Below, in pieces: positions 1 to 6,694 of a DNA stretch of 64,000 nt (positions are counted from its first letter, which is position 1; each line of letters starts with the position of its first letter). The stretch covers positions 62,001 to 126,000 of the forward strand of contig NZ_SJXD01000031.1 in NCBI RefSeq assembly GCF_004336745.1, written 5' to 3'. The translations under genes were made by a program, and so were the position numbers. The stretch is from Roseococcus sp. SYP-B2431. Lineage in GTDB: Bacteria > Pseudomonadota > Alphaproteobacteria > Acetobacterales > Acetobacteraceae. Under the pieces are notes generated by a model. The model was not told where the DNA came from. It saw only the letters and a list, made by a program, of their open reading frames with translations, and made no database searches.

Positions 1-1
1 C

Positions 2-442
2 ACCGTGCCCTATCGCGGCACGGGCCCGGCGATGAACGACCTCGTCGGCGGCACGGTCGACCTGATGTGCGACCAGACCACCAACACCACCGAGCAGATC
101 CGCGCCAACACCGTGCGCGCCTATGCGGTGACGACGCCCACCCGCCTGTCCGCGCTGCCGGACCTGCCGACGGCCAGCGAGGCCGGCATGCCGGGCTTCG
201 AGGTCAGCATCTGGCACGGGCTCTATGCGCCGCGCGGCACGCCGGCCGAGATCGTGACGCGCCTGTCGCGCGCGCTGCAGGTCGCGCTGCGGGATCCGGG
301 CCTCGCCCGCCGCTTCCAGGACCTCGGCACAGAGCCGGTGGCCCAGGAGCGCGCGACGCCGGCGGCGCATCGCGCCTTCTGGCAGGCCGACATCGCCCGC
401 TGGCGTCCGGTGATCCAGGCCGCCGGCCAGTTCGCCGACTGA
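2..442 (+). CDS. Bug-family tripartite tricarboxylate transporter substrate-binding protein, 3' part only
   Basis: The first 146 residues in the window are the C-terminal half of a periplasmic solute receptor of the Bug/TctC family. The frame is open to the left edge, so the start lies outside the window. Family features seen are VPYRGTGPAMNDLVGGTVD near the edge (binding-loop region), the RLSALPDLPTASEAGMPGFE segment, and YAPRGTPAEIV before the last helices. Such proteins capture carboxylates for a TctAB-type permease, but no permease gene is present here. Three more paralogues occur in the window. The gene ends just before a perfect hairpin at 459-485. Ligand unknown. Confidence 0.9.
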   Translation, partial: TVPYRGTGPAMNDLVGGTVDLMCDQTTNTTEQIRANTVRAYAVTTPTRLSALPDLPTASEAGMPGFEVSIWHGLYAPRGTPAEIVTRLSRALQVALRDPGLARRFQDLGTEPVAQERATPAAHRAFWQADIARWRPVIQAAGQFAD

Positions 443-458
443 GCCGTCCCGCACCGAT

Positions 459-485
459 CGGGGCGGCCGGATTTCGGCCGCCCCG
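459..485 (+). terminator. Hairpin after the Bug gene, probable terminator
   Basis: A perfect 11-bp stem pairs 459-469 with 475-485 around a 5-base loop (GATTT). It starts 17 bases after the Bug stop codon and lies before the next plus-strand gene. There is no T-run after it, so intrinsic termination may be weak. Confidence 0.6.
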
Positions 486-529
486 TCATCCGGGATATGA
501 TGCGCGCCAGACCGGATCCGGATTCCTCG

Positions 530-1069
530 ATGCGCCCTTTCCTCGCTGCCCTCCTCGTCGGCCTCGCGGCCTCCCCCGCCTGGAGCCAGCAGCGGCCCGC
601 GGCGCCCGCCCCCGCCGCCACGCCCGAGCGCACCTCCGCCACCTATGGCGACTGGGTGATGCGCTGCGAGACCCGCACCGCGCCCGCCACCGGCCGGGGA
701 TGCGAGCTGCTGCAGTCGCTGCAGGACCAGCGCGGGCAGCCGGTGGCGCAATTCGCCCTCGGCCGGATCCAGCGCGAGGATCCGACGCGGCTGGTGGTGC
801 TGATCCCCTCCAACATCACGGTCGCGGTGCCGATGCGGCTCAACCTGGGGGACAATTCGCAGTCCATCCCCGTGACGCTCAAGGCCTGCGGCCCGCGCGG
901 CTGCGTCGCCGACACCGAGCTGAGCGCTGCCCTGCTGACCCGGATGCGCGCCCGCGAGACGAGGGGCCAGCTGGAGTATCGCGATGCGCTGAATGCCGAG
1001 GTCGCGCTGCCCTTCTCGACGCGCGGCCTCGGCCAGGCGCTGGACGCCCTCGGGCGCGAGGGCTTCTGA
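530..1069 (+). CDS. Invasion-associated locus B (IalB) family secreted protein
   Basis: A 179-residue predicted periplasmic protein. Starting at 530 gives a clean signal peptide (MRPFLAALLVGLAASPAWSQ); an in-frame ATG at 497 would add 11 residues in front of it and is less likely. After a short proline/alanine linker come the family hallmarks: YGDWVMRCE, then GCELLQSL, a central V-rich strand region (LVVLIPSNITVAVPMRL), and a disulfide-type CGPRGC. IalB homologues are common in alphaproteobacteria; the role in free-living species is unclear. No Shine-Dalgarno sequence is obvious. Family assignment is by recognition and the function remains unknown. Confidence 0.8.
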   Translation: MRPFLAALLVGLAASPAWSQQRPAAPAPAATPERTSATYGDWVMRCETRTAPATGRGCELLQSLQDQRGQPVAQFALGRIQREDPTRLVVLIPSNITVAVPMRLNLGDNSQSIPVTLKACGPRGCVADTELSAALLTRMRARETRGQLEYRDALNAEVALPFSTRGLGQALDALGREGF

Positions 1070-1389
1070 GGAGGCATTGAGTCTCCGGAAGGCAGATGAT
1101 TACTTAAGCGTGCATGCCTTGGAATATTGCAATCTGGACGGGTGCTTGCTGCGTCTATTCCGCAACTTCTTCGGTTAACCCTCTGCGAAAGCGGTACTTG
1201 CGGTTGGCGAATCGAAGTCCCGCGAGCTAGGCGGATTCTCAAGGAATCGGCGAGCGCCGTGACGGCCGCCCCCCGGGCCGTCACGGCTCGCCAGCGGCTG
1301 TTCCGGAGTCAGGATTCATGGTGTTCCGGCCGCCTTGCGAGGCCAGTGACAGGGGGCCGGAATAGACCGTCCCCCGCCTTGGGGCTGAG
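1070..1389. other. 320-bp intergenic region, AT-richer, with a 12-bp perfect inverted repeat
   Basis: No convincing gene. Base composition is visibly more AT-rich than the flanks, notably 1080-1180. It holds an imperfect LysR-box-like palindrome at 1119-1132 (TTGGAATATTGCAA) and a perfect 12-bp inverted repeat at 1256-1267 and 1276-1287 with an 8-base spacer. Both flanking genes read rightward, so this probably contains the promoter and a control element for the histidine kinase gene. Confidence 0.5.
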
Positions 1390-4179
1390 ATGCCCCTCGT
1401 CCGACCGCTCCAGCGCGGCGTCCTCGGGGCCTGCCTGGCCCTCCTGCTCGTCCAGGCGCTGGCGACGTGGCTGCTGATCGAGCGGGGCCGGCACGAGGCC
1501 CTGGCAGAGGGCGGGCGCAGCGTCGAGCGCATCGGCCGCGCAGTGGAAGCCACCGTCAACCGCCACTTCACCCAGGTCGAGTCGCTCCTCTTCGGCCTCG
1601 CCACCATCCTTGGCCCGCTGCCGCCCGGCGGCCGCTTCGACCCGAACCGCGCCAGCGAGGTGCTGCAGGAGCTGAACAACCAGAACCTCGTCTTCCGCGA
1701 CCTCCTCCTGCTCGACAGCCAGGGCCAGGCCGTGGCCTCCGCGCTCAGCGTCTATCGCCGGCGCCGGCTTCCGCTGCCGAGAGGGCCGGGCTTCGCCGAA
1801 TACGGGCTGCACGAGGGCGGCCTGCGCATCGGCGGGCCGATCCGCAACCCGGCGTCGCGCGAATGGGCGCTGCTCTTCGCACAGCCCGCCGCCGTCGCCG
1901 GCCTCCCGGGCGGGACGGCCATGGCCGAGATCCCGCTCACCGCCCTCGGCCTTCTGCTGGCCCCCGGCGACGACGCGCCGGGCCTGCGCGTCAGCCTGCT
2001 GCGCGCCGACGGCACCATCCTCGCCACCCAGCCGCATGAGGAGATGCTGGTCGGCACGAAGCCCGACGGCGCCTCCCCCGGCCTGACCCACAGCCGCCCG
2101 ACGCGCTACGGCAACCTCACCATCCGGGTGAGCCTGCCGCGCGAGGCCGCGCTGGCCGGCTGGCGCGCCGGGCTCTGGCCGGTCATCCTGTTCTCCTGCG
2201 CCTTCGCCGCGATGATCGTGGCGCTGGCGGGCCTGCTGCTGCTGGTGCTCCGCCAGCGCGAGGATTCGGACGGCGAGCGCTGGCGCGTCACCCTCGCCAG
2301 CACACTCGACAGCATGACCGACGGCTTCATCGTCTTCGGGCCCGACGACCGCCTGGTCATCTGCAACCAGCGCCTGCGCGAGATGTATGCCCTGACCGCC
2401 CCCTTCCTGAAGGAGGGCGCGCTGTATCGCGACATCATGCGCGAGGGGGCGCTGCGCGGCCAGTTCCCGCAGATCGACGGCGACATCGAGACCTTCATCG
2501 ACGACATGGCCCGCTGGCGCCGCTCCAAGGGCCCGCCGATCGAACGCCACCTGCCCGACGGCCGCTGGGTCCTGGTCACCGAGCGCATGACGCCGGACGG
2601 CGGGACCATCGGCATCCGCACCGACATCACCGCGCTCAAGCGCGCCAATGACGAGTTGGCCGCCGCCCGCGACGCCGCCCATGCCGAGGACGAGGCCAAG
2701 GGCCTCTTCCTCGCCCGCATGTCGCACGAGCTGCGCACGCCGCTGAATTCCATGCTCGGCTTCGCCCAGGCGCTGCTCCAGAACGGCGAGCTGGCGCCCG
2801 GCCAGCGCGAGCAGCTCCGCCTGCTGCACGACGCCGGCGGCCATCTGCGCGAGCTGGTGAACCGACTGCTGGACCTCTCCAAGATCGAGGCCGGCCAGCT
2901 CGACCTCGATACGCGCCCCGTCACGCTGCGCCCGCTGCTGGAGGCCTGCGTCGGGCTGATGGCGCCCGAGGTCGAGCGCAAGGGCCAGCGCCTCCTGCTG
3001 GAGGTCGCCGCCGACACGCCCGGCGTGGTCCAGGCCGACGCCATGCGGCTGCGGCAGATGCTGCTCAACCTGCTCTCCAACGCGGTGAAGTTCACGCCGA
3101 GCGGCGGCCGCGTGGCGCTGCGCGTGCGCCCGCTGGGCCGGGGCCGGGACGGGCTGCGGCTCGAGGTGCAGGACAGCGGCCCGGGCGTGCCGCCCGAGAA
3201 GCGGCACATGCTCTTCCGCGACTTCTCCCAGCTCTCGCCGCAGCCCGAGGGAAACGGCGGGACGGGTCTCGGCCTGGCCATCACCGCGCGGCTCGCCGGG
3301 GCGATGGGCGGCGCCATCGGCTGCGACAGCGACGCGGGCCACGGCGCCGTCTTCTGGCTGGAGCTGCCCCTGCCCGAGCTCGGCGCCATGCCCGAGGCGC
3401 CCCCGGCCGCGGCGACCCCGCCAGCCGAGGGCCTGCGGGTGCTCGTCGTGGACGACCTCGCGCCCAACCGGCTCGTCCTGCAGGCGCTGCTGGAAACGGC
3501 GGGGCACCGCATGGGCTTCGTCGCCAGCGGGGCCGAGGCCGTCTCCTCGATCGAGCGCGAGAACTGGGACATCGTGCTGATGGACGTGCATATGCCGGGC
3601 ATGACCGGGCTGGAGGCGACGCGGCGCGTCCGCCGCCTGCCGCCGCCGCGCGGCGCGGTGCCGGTCCTCGGCGTCACGGCATCGACGCTGCCGGAGGAGG
3701 TCTCGGCCTGCTACGAGGCCGGAATGGACGCGCATCTCGCCAAGCCCATCGACCGCGACGCACTGCTGGCGGCCATGGCGAAGCTGGCCAGCGGACATTC
3801 CTGGCGGCGCGCGGCGCCGGTCGCGGCGTCGGGCGCGGAAGCGGCGCCGCTCCTGAACGAGGCGACGCTGCGCCGGCTCGTCGCCGAGATGGGGCCGCTC
3901 GCCAGCCATGCCATGCGCGACATGCTGGAGGAGATCCGCCAGGGCTGCGCGGTCCTCGCCGAGCCCGGCATCGCGCGCGACGTGGCCCGGATGCGGCAGG
4001 CCGCGCATATGGTGCTGGAGCCGGCGCGCAGCCTGGGCGCGGAGCGGCTGAGCGCCGCGATCGACGGCCTGCAGCGGGCGATCCGCGCCACGCAGGACGT
4101 GATGCCGCATCTGCGTGGGCTGCCGGCGGTGGCGGCGGATTCGCTGACGGTATTGGAAACGGTTTCCGTGGGGGCCTGA
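1390..4179 (+). CDS. Hybrid sensor histidine kinase/response regulator with degenerate Hpt domain
   Basis: A 929-residue membrane sensor. Layout: transmembrane helix about 11-30; periplasmic sensor about 31-258; second helix about 262-287; PAS-like domain about 300-415; HisKA domain with the H-box MSHELRTPLNS, phospho-acceptor His446; HATPase with N-box Asn564, DSGPGVP and GGTGLGLAI; receiver about 681-798 with Asp688/689, phospho-acceptor Asp732, Thr763 and Lys785; and a C-terminal helical domain about 821-900 resembling Hpt. There His873 aligns with the Hpt phospho-histidine, but the usual HTLKGSA run reads HMVLEPA, so the Lys-Gly that follows it is lost. It stands alone; its signal and downstream regulator are not evident. 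The start is uncertain because no clear ribosome-binding site precedes it. Confidence 0.9.
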   Translation: MPLVRPLQRGVLGACLALLLVQALATWLLIERGRHEALAEGGRSVERIGRAVEATVNRHFTQVESLLFGLATILGPLPPGGRFDPNRASEVLQELNNQNLVFRDLLLLDSQGQAVASALSVYRRRRLPLPRGPGFAEYGLHEGGLRIGGPIRNPASREWALLFAQPAAVAGLPGGTAMAEIPLTALGLLLAPGDDAPGLRVSLLRADGTILATQPHEEMLVGTKPDGASPGLTHSRPTRYGNLTIRVSLPREAALAGWRAGLWPVILFSCAFAAMIVALAGLLLLVLRQREDSDGERWRVTLASTLDSMTDGFIVFGPDDRLVICNQRLREMYALTAPFLKEGALYRDIMREGALRGQFPQIDGDIETFIDDMARWRRSKGPPIERHLPDGRWVLVTERMTPDGGTIGIRTDITALKRANDELAAARDAAHAEDEAKGLFLARMSHELRTPLNSMLGFAQALLQNGELAPGQREQLRLLHDAGGHLRELVNRLLDLSKIEAGQLDLDTRPVTLRPLLEACVGLMAPEVERKGQRLLLEVAADTPGVVQADAMRLRQMLLNLLSNAVKFTPSGGRVALRVRPLGRGRDGLRLEVQDSGPGVPPEKRHMLFRDFSQLSPQPEGNGGTGLGLAITARLAGAMGGAIGCDSDAGHGAVFWLELPLPELGAMPEAPPAAATPPAEGLRVLVVDDLAPNRLVLQALLETAGHRMGFVASGAEAVSSIERENWDIVLMDVHMPGMTGLEATRRVRRLPPPRGAVPVLGVTASTLPEEVSACYEAGMDAHLAKPIDRDALLAAMAKLASGHSWRRAAPVAASGAEAAPLLNEATLRRLVAEMGPLASHAMRDMLEEIRQGCAVLAEPGIARDVARMRQAAHMVLEPARSLGAERLSAAIDGLQRAIRATQDVMPHLRGLPAVAADSLTVLETVSVGA

Positions 4180-4204
4180 CGCGCGGATCGAAGGGGAGGG
4201 CCAC

Positions 4205-4223
4205 ATCCCGGCGAAGCCGGGAT
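4205..4223. terminator. Hairpin between convergent kinase and amidohydrolase genes
   Basis: A perfect 8-bp stem (ATCCCGGC / GCCGGGAT) with a GAA loop, followed on the plus strand by TTCTC. It sits 25 bases after the kinase stop and just before the minus-strand amidohydrolase stop at 4227, so it may serve both genes. Confidence 0.6.
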
Positions 4224-4226
4224 TTC

Positions 4227-5453
4227 TCAAATCCCAGAGCGGCCGGACACGATCTCGCGCGGCGGCGCCCCGCCCAGCCAGTAGCAGAGCTCCGCGGGCT
4301 GCCCGATCTCCCAGAGCACGAATTCGGCCGGCAGGCCCACCCGCAGCTCGCCGACCTTCCCGGCGAGCCCGGCCGCGCGGGCGCCCACGACCGTGTACCC
4401 GCGCAGCGCCTCCACCGGCGTCATTCGGAAGAGGGAGCAGCCCAGCGCCAGCACCAGCAGCGGCGAGAGCGTGGGCGAGCTGCCGGGATTGCAGTTGGTC
4501 GCCAGCGCCATGGCGACGCCGTGCCTGCGGAAGAGGTCGAGGGGCGGCCGGCGCGGCTCGTTGAGGAAGAGCGTGGAGCCGGGCAGCAGCATCGCCACCG
4601 TGCCCGCTTTCGCCATGGCGGTGATGGAGGCCTCGCTGGAATATTCGAGATGGTCGGCCGAGAGCGCCCCGAGCGCCGCGAGCTGCCCGGCGCCGCCCAC
4701 ATCGCCGTACTGGTCCGTGTGGCCCTTGACCGGCAGGCCCGCGTTCAGAGCAGCGCGGTAGAGGATCATCATCTCTTCGGGCTGGATCGAAAGCCCCTCG
4801 ATGCCGCCATCGCAGATGTCGACCAGCCCCTCGGCCAGCGCGGCCGGCAGGATCACCTCGGCGAGATGGGTGAGATAGTCGCGCGAGCGTCCCGCGAATT
4901 CCGGCGGCACGACATGCGCGCCGAGAAACGAGGTCACCACGCGGATGCCGTTCTCGCGCCCCAGCCGGCGCGCGGCGCGCAGCATGTTCAGCTCGCTGTC
5001 GAGGTCCAGGCCGTAGCCGGACTTGATCTCGAGGGTGGTGACGCCCTCGGACATCAGGCGCCGCAGGCGCGGCCGCGCGATGGCGACGAGCTCCTCCACC
5101 GGGGCCTTCCGCGTCTCGCGCATGGTGTAGAGGATGCCGCCGCCTTCCGCGGCGAGCTCCTTGCGAGTGGCTCCGCCGAGCTGGCGCTCGAATTCGCCGA
5201 CGCGGTCGCCGGCGAAGACGAGATGCGTGTGCGCGTCCACGAAGCCCGGCAGGACGAACCGGCCGCCGGCGTCGTGGCGGCGCTTCGCCCCGGTCGCCGG
5301 AAGGTCGGACATCGGGCCGATCCAGGCGATGACGCCGTCCTTCACGGCCAGCGCGCCGGGCTCGATCACGCCGAGGCCATCGCCCCGCATGGTGACGAGG
5401 CGCGCATCGGTCCAGAGATCGTCAAACATCGCGGGCGCGGATCGCGTGGACAT
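4227..5453 (-). CDS. Imidazolonepropionase-like amidohydrolase (HutI family) with Asn at a metal-ligand position
   Basis: A 408-residue member of the metal-dependent amidohydrolase superfamily, closest by eye to HutI, which opens the imidazolone ring in histidine breakdown. The metal-site residues His75-x-His77 (VDAHTHLVF), His180 (FLGAH), His245 (GHTDQYG) and His268 (SADHLE) are present. The fifth position, Asp in characterised HutI (Asp324 in Bacillus subtilis), reads Asn320 here (ATNCNPGSSP; codon AAC). No hutH or hutU is nearby; instead it is the last gene of a peptide-importer/RidA set. The 5' end overlaps the upstream gene by 32 bases; a start at Met9 (5429) reduces this to 8. It may act on another cyclic amide. 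Confidence 0.75.
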   Translation of the reverse strand: MSTRSAPAMFDDLWTDARLVTMRGDGLGVIEPGALAVKDGVIAWIGPMSDLPATGAKRRHDAGGRFVLPGFVDAHTHLVFAGDRVGEFERQLGGATRKELAAEGGGILYTMRETRKAPVEELVAIARPRLRRLMSEGVTTLEIKSGYGLDLDSELNMLRAARRLGRENGIRVVTSFLGAHVVPPEFAGRSRDYLTHLAEVILPAALAEGLVDICDGGIEGLSIQPEEMMILYRAALNAGLPVKGHTDQYGDVGGAGQLAALGALSADHLEYSSEASITAMAKAGTVAMLLPGSTLFLNEPRRPPLDLFRRHGVAMALATNCNPGSSPTLSPLLVLALGCSLFRMTPVEALRGYTVVGARAAGLAGKVGELRVGLPAEFVLWEIGQPAELCYWLGGAPPREIVSGRSGI

Positions 5454-6174
5454 CGATCTCCATCAGGATCTCGGGGGCGGCCAGGCCCTTCACCACGAAG
5501 AGCGAATGCGGAATGGGATGCGCGGCGAGGGACGGCATCAGCCCCGCCATCACCGGCGCGATCTGCGCGCGGTCGGTGACGTAGATCGTGGCCGCGACGG
5601 CATCGGCGAGGGTGGCGCCCGCCTCGGCCAGCAGCTTCTCCACATTGCCGATCGCCATGCGCGCCTGTGCGCCGGCATCGTGCAGGTTCGGGAAGTCCCG
5701 ATCAAGCGTGAGGCCCGTCTGGCCGCGGAGGAAGATGCGGCGGCCGGCGACCACCACCATGCAGAAATCCGCGACGAAGTCCTGCCGGTGCAGCCCATAG
5801 GGCGCGCTGGTGGATCGGTATTTTTTCAGGCGCTCGTGCGGCCCGCCGGGCACGGCATAGGCGTCGAGCTGGAAGACCGCGGAGGGGTCGTGCAGCGCCT
5901 TCACGATGAGGCCGGTGCTGACCGGATACACGCCCCCGAGCCGCCGCCCCATCACGCCGTAGACGGCCTGGCGGAAGGCGCGGTCGGTGATCTGCATGGT
6001 GATCTTGCACAGGTCGGTGAGCCGGCAGTCCACCGAGGCGAGCTGGCTTTCCAGCGCGTCGAAGACGGCCTCGGCCTGCTTCTCGGCGGCCTCGAGGGTG
6101 AAGCCGGGACCGGCCGGGCCGGCGGTGACGCCGCCGATATGCAGCGTGCCGTCGCGATGGAGGATGGGGATCAC
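5422..6174 (-). CDS. Tandem RidA-domain fusion protein
   Basis: A 250-residue cytoplasmic protein made of two RidA (YjgF/YER057c/UK114) domains, residues about 1-110 and 120-250. RidA proteins hydrolyse reactive enamine/imine intermediates, and some relatives are deaminases. The N-half carries KITMQITDRAFRQAVYGV and PVSTGLIVKAL. The C-half carries GRRIFLRGQTG, AIYVTDRAQIAPV and a closing ILMEIDVHAI strand. The substrate-binding arginine of archetypal RidA is not evident in either half. The protein closely resembles the single-domain neighbour, suggesting local duplication. Its ATG overlaps the neighbour's stop (ATGA at 6171-6174), so translation is probably coupled. Catalytic status is unknown. 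Confidence 0.8.
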   Translation of the reverse strand: MIPILHRDGTLHIGGVTAGPAGPGFTLEAAEKQAEAVFDALESQLASVDCRLTDLCKITMQITDRAFRQAVYGVMGRRLGGVYPVSTGLIVKALHDPSAVFQLDAYAVPGGPHERLKKYRSTSAPYGLHRQDFVADFCMVVVAGRRIFLRGQTGLTLDRDFPNLHDAGAQARMAIGNVEKLLAEAGATLADAVAATIYVTDRAQIAPVMAGLMPSLAAHPIPHSLFVVKGLAAPEILMEIDVHAIRARDV

Positions 6175-6557
6175 GCGGCCTCTCCCGGGATGACCGCGTC
6201 GATGTCGATCGCGACCAGCATCTCCGGCAGCGCAAGGCCGTTCACGATGAGGCCGGTGCCCACGGGCGCGATCTCGCCGAGATGGCGGCCGATCACCCGG
6301 TAGACCGGCTCGCGATAGGCCCGGTCGGTGATGTAGGTCGTGATCTTGCAGATATGCGCCATCTGCGACCCGGCCTCCTCCAGCAGGGTCTTCACGTTCC
6401 GCATCGCCTGCTCGGCCTGGGCCGCGGCGTCGCCCATGCCCACGAAGCCGCCTTCGAGCGTGGAGCCCGACTGGCCGCGCAGGAAGATCTCGCGGCCGGC
6501 CTTCACGGCCATCGCCGTTCCCGCGCCATCGATCCGCCGGAGGCGTTCATGGGCCAT
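6171..6557 (-). CDS. RidA family protein
   Basis: A 128-residue single RidA domain, the usual family length. Visible features are GREIFLRGQSGSTL, the helix NVKTLLEEAG, KITTYITDRAYREPVYRV and the C-terminal strand MLVAIDIDAV. The region where archetypal RidA has its carboxylate-binding arginine reads PVGTGLIVNGLALP, with no arginine, so it belongs to a divergent Rid subgroup. It heads a three-gene coupled set with the double-RidA protein and the HutI-like amidohydrolase, which fits a step that makes imines, enamines or carbamates. A GGAGGAGAC-like ribosome-binding site lies just upstream. A 137-bp gap separates it from the ABC ATPase gene. Confidence 0.85.
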   Translation of the reverse strand: MAHERLRRIDGAGTAMAVKAGREIFLRGQSGSTLEGGFVGMGDAAAQAEQAMRNVKTLLEEAGSQMAHICKITTYITDRAYREPVYRVIGRHLGEIAPVGTGLIVNGLALPEMLVAIDIDAVIPGEAA

Positions 6558-6646
6558 GGCTGTCTCCTCCTCGGGTCAGGGCGTGCGGCGCAAAGACATC
6601 GCCGGGGCGCGCCCACCATTACGCGATTCCTACACGAGCCCCCGCC

Positions 6647-6690
6647 GGCCCGCCCGGATATTCGCCCGGGAGGGCCGCGAAGATTCGCGG
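6647..6690 (-). terminator. Two adjacent hairpins after the ABC ATPase gene
   Basis: Within the 137-bp gap, 6647-6657 pairs with 6666-6676 (11 bp, one mismatch), followed towards the ATPase stop by a perfect 7-bp inverted repeat 6675-6681/6684-6690. They share two bases, so they may be alternatives. No T-run is seen. They may terminate or protect the ABC transcript, separating it from the RidA set. Confidence 0.4.
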
Positions 6691-6694
6691 GCGG

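Noticed and set aside
1186-1230. A possible tRNA-like cloverleaf on the minus strand of the AT-rich gap
   Set aside because: No GGTTCRANYCC T-arm or paired acceptor stem could be made; only a short chance similarity.
1309-4230. A 973-residue open frame opposite the hybrid histidine kinase
   Set aside because: It mirrors the kinase gene over its full length, has no recognisable domain and is rich in Arg/Ala/Gly/His, as expected for an antisense frame in high-GC DNA.
4521-5579. A 352-residue plus-strand frame opposite the amidohydrolase
   Set aside because: Low-complexity antisense composition, no domain, and the minus strand encodes a clear metal-site protein.
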